Assembly: GCA_932294295.1 (NCBI GenBank)
Contig: OW028579.1
Coordinates: forward strand, 29,337,250 to 29,401,249
Length of the DNA stretch: 64,000 nucleotides
Reading direction: 5' to 3'
Origin: Alitta virens
Lineage: Eukaryota > Annelida > Polychaeta > Phyllodocida > Nereididae
Shown one piece after another: positions 55,996 to 64,000 of this stretch. The translations under genes and the position numbers were made by a program. Below the pieces are notes generated by a model. The model searched no databases. It saw only the letters and a list, made by a program, of their open reading frames with translations, and was not told the origin of the DNA. Each line of letters begins with the position of its first letter. The first letter of the stretch is position 1.

Positions 55996-57321
55996 AAATC
56001 ATTGTTGTGTTGTGGATATTTGTTTTTTAAAATTGAATTATGTTTAGAAATGAAATATTTTTATTTGTAACAATTTTAAAATATGTCTATTAGTTATGTA
56101 AAATTTCGTTTTTTTTTTAGAAATGAGACATTAATCAAAGTTTTGGTAAAATACATGTATATTATGCAAAAAGTACAAAGAATTTTGAAAAAATAAATAT
56201 TTAAGAATTATTGCAACCAAATAATATCTCACTTTTCACCTGGAACAATGCATTTTTTTAAATCAGAATTACAATACAAACTTTTCAAATGTTGCATAAA
56301 ATTGTTTGTATGAATCCGAAAATGTCTAAAAATGATATCCAACAGCGATCAACTTTGAATTGACAGTCACAAGGTCTATCATGTCAATCGAGATTATTGC
56401 CAAATGATTTAGATTATTAACATGAGATTTAGATTTAAAACATGTCATTAAACATGTTGTAAATAATTGGTTTTGCTTGTAAGTGTTGTAAATACTCATT
56501 CATCTTATGTTTTCTGATGTTTCCAAGTTGTCAAAAGATTATGTCAAACCATGATCATATGATAATAAGGTGTTGTGAAACAGGATTCTAGCATAACTGT
56601 ATGGAAATCATATTAAACATTTCAAATCGACATTTAAATTCAGTTATCGTGTTTAATATTTGTATTGTACCATTGTATCATATGTGTTCGACAGGAAATT
56701 ATGTGCTATCAAGTGTAATTCTAATAATTTTAACATTATATTACTGATGTTATATATGCTATCGATAACACAAAAATTTTGCAGTTTTGAAGGAGATAAA
56801 CCAAATATTATAGATGACCCTGAAAATTAGTAACAGGATCTCTGCAGGGTATTTTGATGTAATCAATTAAAATTGTGATGTTCTGAAACCACAACATGGA
56901 TTATATCGATTCATATGAAATTCATGTGACTCTATGACCTTTAATCTTTATTGTGGTAAAAATGCTCAAATTTATTCTTTGTGTACATTTTGTAAATGTT
57001 AAATAGACCATACAATATGGCATACATGTGTAGATACACGTAATATTTATATTATGATGTTGTGGTTAATATATGAAGTGCTTTGTGTAAATATTTCAAA
57101 GTGGTTGGCTCTGCCTAGTTATGGTATTTTTTTACTCACCCTGACCATTTTGTACAGAGCTTGTACGCATACACGGAAAATAAAAATAATGGTATACTTT
57201 TCCCGGTCCATTGTGAAAATTCAAAGAATGTGGTCCCTCGTAAAAATCATGTTCCCTGGTGATCATCATCATGAACATTTCTGGGAGCTGGCACTGTTGA
57301 TGTTCCTTCCCAAAGGTTCAT

Positions 57322-57600
57322 AGGAGGCATCTGAAAATGCTTAGCTTAAATAGCATGTGAATTTCATTTAAATGGCCAGGGCCCACTGATGGTAAATAAT
57401 AAGATAATTTTGATATATCAAGTATGGTTGAGAAAAAGACTGACTCCCTATAAATTTCATTAACTGGCCACTTCAAAATGCTCAGTTGCAATGTAGCATG
57501 TGAATGTCATCAAAATAACATGGGTTTCCTATATGATCATTATCTCATATAAATGGCCGCTTCAAAAGGCTCAGTATTGATATAGCATGTGACTCGACCA
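57322..57600 (+). repeat. Diverged tandem repeat, period about 100-120 bp
   Basis: Three units containing AAATGGCCNC, TTCAAAANGCTCAG and TAGCATGTGA, downstream of FAAH. Confidence 0.6.
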
Positions 57601-59878
57601 AAAAAATTATAAATACAAAATATGGAAAGGTTTGCTCACACTACTCCAGAGGGCACCATTGTACAGTGAACACCAAGAAAGTGCTCCCTCTTCAGATAAA
57701 ATGCTGCAATGCAAAAGTCTGGTCCGCATTGTTGTGCTATGGGAAATACTTTTACTGATCTGTGTTACCACGACGTTGCAAAGAATAAATTTGAGCGTTT
57801 TTACCACTGAGTTGAGATTTAGCTAAATACATTAGAAAATGCCCTGAGCTTGATGGCAATTATTTTGCTAGATTACCAGTTAAGACTTAAATACAAACAA
57901 ATTAGCTTAATAGCATAAAGGCTGGCTTATGGTATTGAATGCCTAACAGTGAAATTGCATATCAATTTATTTTGTTTGCATTGATTACACTCAATTCTTA
58001 AAACAAAGATTACTCAGTAAGGTCACTTAAAGACAATTGTGGGTATTCAGTTCTACCACTGAAAATGCCATGAAATTTTGTACAAAGTTAAAGCAAGTGT
58101 TCTTGTTAAAAATAATGAAGGAGAAAAATGGGGGGTCACCATAGTTTTAAAAAAGATGTCTGACAAATACCAATTGCATGTTTATCCAATGAGAAAATTG
58201 AAAATAATATGTTTCCAAGCATAAGAATGGGTTTAAATGCATTTTCACCACTGATTTTTTACCACTATTTTGTGAATACAAAGTAAAGTTATCCCAGCGT
58301 CTTTTAAGAAAAAAAAAAGTCTAGGTCACCAGCAATATAAAGAAGCTGCAGGACATTAAATATTTGTACCACTGCATCTGGCCCCCTGGTGGTAAAAACG
58401 AAATTGATTTGATGGTTAGTTCTTGCATATAAATGATATATGGGACATTTTTACTGCGTATAACACATTATTTTCACAAATAAATTAAAAGTAGACTTTA
58501 TGTGCTAGTTCTGGAACTTAACCCCCCAAAATAACAAAAAACTGCATAGGTGACTGGAGCGCCATCTTTGGGCAAAAACCAAAAATGGCATATCCTAAGA
58601 AATTTCAGACATCCAACAGGAGATTGAGTGGTGCATCTTTAAAATAGATGTTACTTATTTAAAAACATAAGCACCTTTTTCTACAGAATTTTGGCTTTAA
58701 TTTCGAATATTACACAAAATTGTGAATTTAAATCAGGTTTAGTGCAATGACACTGAAGTTGTATGGAGTTTTCTGCCATTGCAAGAAACCATTGCAACGG
58801 CGCTTTTCGTAATTCTCACAAGAGGGCACACTTGTGTTTATGACGATCTACACAGTGTGGCGCTGATGAAGCACCATCATGTGTGTAGATGGTGAAATCT
58901 GCAAATTAGCTGCCATTAGAGATGAGAATTGAACATTTCCCTGCGTACAGGCAAGGAATTCCTTGCATATAAGTGGTAAATACCCATAAATAATGGAAGT
59001 TATCACTTAGAATAAGAAGGAAAATTATTTTTGTGTATAATATAGCCATGTTTGATGTGAAAATATGATGTTATTGACTGAAACTGGCCCCATCATTGAA
59101 GGCAGTTGCGCAGGGGGATTAAAAGCTGTTCTTGACAAAGTCAGTAGCCTTGGTCTTGTAGTATAGTAAGGGCTGTCATGATGGCAAATGCCTGTGCTTC
59201 ATGTAACAAAAATGGCAGCAGTGATCAACTTGCTCGCTTCAGATCTTCCAGCAAAGATTTTAAAGGCTGTGGGAAATGATAACTCAGCATCTCAGTGACA
59301 ATGAATTCAGTTTAAGGTGTAGTATATGCGCTGAATTCACTTGTTACCGAATTATTCCCCAATTCTAGCTAGGCCAGAATCGTGGCTATCTTCAATTAAC
59401 CCTCTGTCATGAGTACCGTCAGGTCTAGTTTTAAGTTTTTTTCCTCTAGTCATGTCGTGATCAACGGAGAAGGGGAAATTGTTCAGAATGTTTGTAAATT
59501 TGTAACACTTAATTGTATCACCCCTGGTACGACTCTAGTATTAGGATTGGATCTAAAGTAGGGTTTTCCCCATTGTAAAAATCCAAACCATGCAGACTAA
59601 AGTTTCATCATTTCCCGCCAAAAAAGTTGAACAGCGATCCCATCATGCCTCTCACGTCTCTTTCTGGTTCCTGTGCGCGAAACCACACTGCGTCTAGACC
59701 GATCCATTAGTCCCTACATGTAGATGTAGGGACTGATTCCAAACCATAGCATTTTCCATAAGGCAAGTTCAAAAAGTTACTTTAGCAACAATGTCGATTT
59801 TAAGAATAATCCCTATTTTCGACCAAAATCTGTTCAGGCAAAGCTGTAGGCAATATATTTGCCTTTAAAATCTCTGCC

Positions 59879-59930
59879 AGTGGCGTAGCCATGGGGGGTG
59901 GGGGGCGTGCCCCCCAGCCAAGACCTTTTG
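59879..59930 (+). mobile_element. Solo hAT-like terminus
   Basis: CAGTGGCGTAGCCATGGGG followed by a G-rich then C-rich stretch (GTGGGGGGCGTGCCCCCCAG), the same layout as the left end of the hAT element at 30451. I find no matching right end before 64000. Confidence 0.6.
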
Positions 59931-60654
59931 CAATGATGCAGCCAATATTTTATGCCATGACATAGAAAAATATTTTCACAGCCATTGGTGGGATAGCAGC
60001 AATACTTTGAACCAAGTTTATCAAGAGCTTTTAAAAGTCAGTAAGAATGCATAACGACTAGATTATTTGATATGGCGTTTTGGCTCGGAGCTTCAGAGGG
60101 CTGAAATATTTATTTTCTTTGGATATACCAAGAAATATAATATATAGTTTAAATTACCTATACACTATTTTGATCTGTGGGACATTCTCTGCAAAATACA
60201 GGCATTTAAAGTTACTAGCATGTTTACAACCATGTTTCCTAGACTAAAATATATAAGGCTATTTTCACATAAGCACTGGAGAGCAATTTCATTGAATCTA
60301 GCGATATAAGTAACCTATTATTATTAATATTATTAAGTATACAGCAAAGTGTCTGCTGTGTCACTGAAAACCACATGCCCTAGCATAACTGTCCATATAG
60401 CAGCATAAAAGGTGTATTAAAGGTTATGATTTTATTTAGAAGCTGATATTTATAGATCATATTTATGAAAAATAAGTTACCAATATTAAGCCAATTCAGA
60501 GTAAGACTCGACAAAATCCCTTTTTTCATAGGCGGCCGAAGTAACCCCGGGCGGCTAAAGATGATGGTATCTAAGTAACACGTCAAAAATTTTAGCATTT
60601 ATCGGTAAATTGGAATTAACCAACTACAAATTTTCTATCCATTTGCTATACTAC

Positions 60655-62067
60655 AGTAGTAGTAGTAGTAAAATTTTATTTATTGTCGTTTCAATTCACG
60701 GAATCACATACATTGTTCAAGACAAAATACACGAACCAAGCAGAAGCTTCTGTACGACATACTGATAATAATACATAAATCTAATAGGACTAACAAATAT
60801 ATAATAAATATAACACATTTCTGTATAGCACTTCATTTTAGGTTCAGCACCTTTTGAGTCAGCATTGTTACAAGTTATCACAAACAGCTCTTTAATAAAT
60901 CAATGCATTTGACTAGTCATTTCTACATTTTGTGTGAGATTGTAGTTTATAAAAAATTAATATTCATAATGTCATTTTGATTATGTTTGCAGTCAGTCAC
61001 AGCAGATTTGAAGCTGCTGAGTGAGACTTTGCTTCTAATGTTACTCGGGATATTCGCCCATAATTTTGCTCCATAGTACCTCAGACTTTTTTTTGCCATA
61101 TTTAATGGAGTTAAACTGTGGGATACTGAAAATGTCATTTGCCCTCAAATTATAAATGTCTTCCCTTACAGAAAAGATTTCTTGTAAGTACAAGGGGGCC
61201 ATTTTGTTCTTTATTTTGTACATTTGTATTGCTGCTGATTTTATGCATCTTCGGTTTACTGTAAATTTCTTTGATTCTTTACATAGTTCTTCATATGGCA
61301 TATCATTTTGATTTTCAATAAATCCTAAAGCTCTTTTGTTTACATTTTCGAGTTTATCTAAGTTTAGTTTGCCCGTAAACATCCATACAAGGGGACAATA
61401 GTTGAAATTGCTACTTATATAGCTGTTATATATGGTGTTTTTACATTGTTTGTCCAAATAATGTTTAATTCTTTTTAAGGCATTGATTTGCTTACTTGTC
61501 TGATTACATACATCATCTAAGTGGATACTGAAGTTTAGATTTTTATCAATCCCTATGCCTAGCACATTTATGGATGACAGTGACCTAATGCACTCATTAT
61601 TTATCACCAAGGTGTGATTACTAGTTATGTCATTTTTGTTAAGAAACATTACTTGAAATTTTTCAGAGTTGGCTTTCATGTGATTTGCTTGGAACCATTC
61701 CATGACATTTAAGCAGTCCTGTTCAAGCTTTATCTTTACTTCATTTAAGTCAGAGCTAACGTAGGAAAGTGTATTGTCATCTGCATAGTTATAAATCTTT
61801 GAGCTTAAATTGATGAACAAGAGATCATTTATAAAAATGTTGAACAACAGGGGGCCGAGGATAGATCCTTGTGGAACGCCCTTGACGTTTGTTACCCATT
61901 CAGAAAATGTGTCCCCTATTTTGACTCGTTGCAATCTTGCAACTAGATATGACTTAATCATTTTGCAAGCATCCATACTAACGCCATATGCACTAAGTTT
62001 AGTAATTAATAGACCATGAGACATGCAGTCAAATGCTTTAGAAAGATAAGCAAAAGAAAATTTCAAG
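60655..62067 (-). mobile_element. 5'-truncated non-LTR retrotransposon with nearly intact RT C-terminal half
   Basis: A 341-codon frame (62066-61041) encodes reverse transcriptase from motif A onward: AYLSKAFDCMSHGLL (the motif-A Asp reads Tyr), VKGVPQGSILGPLLFNIFIN, NYADDNTLSY, then HMKANSEKFQVMFL and LGIGIDKNLNFSIHLDDV. One frameshift near 61120 moves the true C-terminus (SLRYYGAKLWANIPSNIRS) to another frame ending near 60947. The 3' end is an (ACT/TAC)n run at 60655-60670, typical of CR1/L2-like elements. The sequence stops abruptly at about 62067, taken as the truncation point. Confidence 0.92.
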
Positions 62068-62667
62068 TAATGTTTCTTACACTCACTATAAGATCACAAT
62101 TCTGCAGGATTCCTATAGTCTCTAAGTTATGTGGCCTGAAAAACTGAAACATTAGTGAAGTGATTTGACAGTCATTTTTACTTAACCAGTCCCATTTATT
62201 CTGCAGTCTGACGAGCATTACATATATGGGTTTATTGCAGATAGCCTGGCTGTGGTGTACAATACAGTCATAAATGAATTTTTTTTTTAAATTACAGTAT
62301 TGCTGAATTACCTTGTTACTCTTAACAAAAAACAATGTAATGAGACTCAGTACCCAATTGTTTATAACTATCCCATCAATAAAGTTTTCTTGAAACAACA
62401 GCCATCAGTATTAGTTTTGTTGTTATGTTGTGTGTTATATTCAGTGCATAGAGGACATGCTCTCTAGATATAATAATTTTAAAAAATCTAGTGTCTTTCA
62501 TTTTTCTGAAGCAAGCCGCACTCCTTCGGCTTTGCACGCCTACAGCGGGGCTGGTCGGAGTAATATATGGAATAATATTCCGGACAAAATCCAACGGTGA
62601 TTATGAATGTAAACTTAGCCTATTTAGTCATGTTTTAGGGATGTTTTGTGGACTGAACAAACTATAG

Positions 62668-63045
62668 GAATAAATGAAAGGTTGGAATGAAAAAGTGAAG
62701 GAATGAATGAAACTGGGAGTGAACATATGAAGACTGAAAGTGAGAATGAATGAATACAAATATGAATGTAAGTGGGAATGAACCAAAATAGGAATGAATG
62801 AAATTGGGAATGAACCAATATTAGAATGAATGAAATTGGGAATGAAATTGGGAATGAACTAATGTAGGAATGAATGAAAGTGGGAATGAACTAGATTGTG
62901 AATGAATGAAATCAGAATGAACAAGTGTAGGAATGAATGAAAGTTGGAATGAACCATGCATTGTGGGAATAAATAAAAGTGGGAATGAAAAAGTTTAATG
63001 TATGAAAGTTGAAATGAATGAAGATAGAAATGAAACTTGAAATTA
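62668..63045 (+). repeat. GAATGAAT-type minisatellite
   Basis: Imperfect units such as GGAATGAATGAAAGTGGGAA alternating with GAATGAACNANNNTAG over about 380 bp. It gives long spurious minus-strand frames rich in Phe, His and Ser. Confidence 0.85.
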
Positions 63046-64000
63046 CTGAACAAAAGTCAGCAGTAACAGTGCACAGATAGCTAGGGAGCTCTCATGCCAC
63101 CAACTGCCTGAGCAGACTTAATGATGAGAGGATAGGCATTGAGTGATCATCATGGGTATGGCATTGTTGTATTATATCATTAGTTAATTAGCTCATTAAG
63201 TCAAAAGCGAGGAGGGGATATCTCCCAAGAAATTCGAAACAATTAAGCATTGCAGAGGCTGATCCTGTTCAAGTATGTTTGAATACATCTCCCAAGAAAT
63301 GTGAAGGCTTCTGATAAGTTAAGCTTCATAATAACCAGATATTTTTTTACCTATGCTCTGATCATTGCTCGGCACTTCATCAAGTTAATTAATCATTGAA
63401 ATAGTGGGTAACCAAAATATGATGTTGGCTAAAATATCATTGGCCAAACTATTACTAACATAGCTAAAGGGGGAACTTTATTATGTATTGTCTGATGATA
63501 AGTTTTAATGCCAAAGCAAGAGGGTTATTTCCCATGTAAATATAGTCTTCTGACTTTCATATTATTGTATTATTAGTCAATCATTACTTGGGCAGTACCT
63601 CATAAAAATGTGTAATAGTTCAATCAGTGGGGAGATCTCCCATAAAATTGCAAAGGCTTCTGATCAAGCTGGCTTTTATATTATTTGGCAATCATCTATT
63701 GCTTGAGGGGACATGTAATCAATATGTCAGATGTTTCAATAATGCTAAAGGCTTAAAGTAACGGGGATATCGCCTATAAAAAATGCAATGATCCTGTTTG
63801 CTTTTATTTATAATTCATATTTAGCTGTTTAGCCAATCATGTATGATAATTCAAGGATGTCAAAGTACTGGATATAAGCTGCTTTACATAATTGGCACAG
63901 TAACCAATGATCTGTAATAATATCAATGAATTCAATGATTAAGGTTTTATAAATTGGAGACATATAACTCCTGTCTATGGTTCTTTTTATTATTTTTTGA
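63046..64000. other. Intergenic, diffuse repeats
   Basis: Four or five loosely repeated segments of about 150-230 bp carry ATCTCCCANNAAAT or ATATCGCC and AAGGCTTCTGATNAAG (near 63217, 63290, 63640, 63770). This is an old tandem expansion; no gene seen. Confidence 0.5.

Larger units (their letters stand above)
56000..60650. other. Intergenic, downstream of FAAH
   Basis: No coding frame with splice or domain support. AATAAA-like hexamers occur (for example near 56193), so part of this may be FAAH 3' UTR. A relic of MITE family A is faintly visible at about 57860-57960 (GGCTGGCTTATGGTATTGAA). Confidence 0.55.

Noticed and set aside
57054..57323. 89-codon plus frame downstream of FAAH
   Set aside because: No domain, no splice context, and its end runs into a tandem repeat.
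62063..62398. 111-codon minus frame just upstream of the LINE RT frame
   Set aside because: Its translation shows no endonuclease or RT motif, and the LINE similarity stops at about 62067; likely chance frame in flanking DNA.
62624..63053. Phe/His/Ser-rich minus frames
   Set aside because: They are translations of the GAATGAAT minisatellite, not genes.
1..64000. CRISPR arrays, bacterial operons or phage modules
   Set aside because: All tandem repeats seen are minisatellites or transposon arms without regular unique spacers; genes have spliceosomal introns, so the window is nuclear animal DNA.

Overview
The window is eukaryotic and very likely from a marine invertebrate animal. It is AT-rich, and its genes are split into short exons (20-390 bp) with GT..AG introns. 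Repeats dominate: non-LTR retrotransposon fragments, tRNA-derived SINEs, many small palindromic DNA transposons (MITEs), minisatellites and long poly-C/poly-G runs. TAGGCCTA is strikingly frequent. A deuterostome such as an echinoderm or hemichordate is my guess for the lineage, but nothing here proves it.

Two multi-exon genes can be assembled by hand, with splice phase agreeing at every junction. (1) Plus strand, 33856-54461: a 19-exon, 605-residue fatty-acid amide hydrolase (FAAH-type amidase-signature serine hydrolase). Its catalytic Lys112, Ser187 and Ser211 have exactly the spacing of the rat FAAH triad (142/217/241). No N-terminal membrane anchor is visible, and there is an acidic C-terminal extension of about 55 residues. 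(2) Minus strand, 30069 down to about 7.9 or 7.7 kb: a 13-14 exon gene encoding about 455-462 residues that I do not recognise. It has an acidic Ser/Thr-Glu repeat in its largest exon, a 20-nt microexon, a tandemly duplicated 3' exon region and two alternative 3' ends.

The two genes are head to head. Their start codons are 3.8 kb apart, but 3117 bp of that is one inserted hAT transposon (30451-33567) with a perfect 8-bp target duplication. Before the insertion only about 660 bp separated the two start codons, which suggests a bidirectional promoter. The hAT copy encodes a broken Tip100/ZMYM-like transposase (TTF zinc finger and hAT C-terminal dimerisation motif, DDE core lost) and carries a nested LINE fragment.

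Layout: 1-7.7 kb, no supported gene except a possible 5' exon near 2.7 kb of a minus-strand gene leaving the window; 7.7-30.1 kb, the unrecognised minus gene, with SINEs, a LINE, MITEs and CpG-rich blocks in its introns; 30.1-33.9 kb, shared promoter region interrupted by hAT; 33.9-54.5 kb, the FAAH gene, with introns full of MITEs, a SINE, a LINE, a perfect hairpin and a possible stray SEA-like coding fragment; 54.5-64 kb, intergenic, with two minus-strand LINE fragments, a solo hAT-like end and a GAATGAAT minisatellite.
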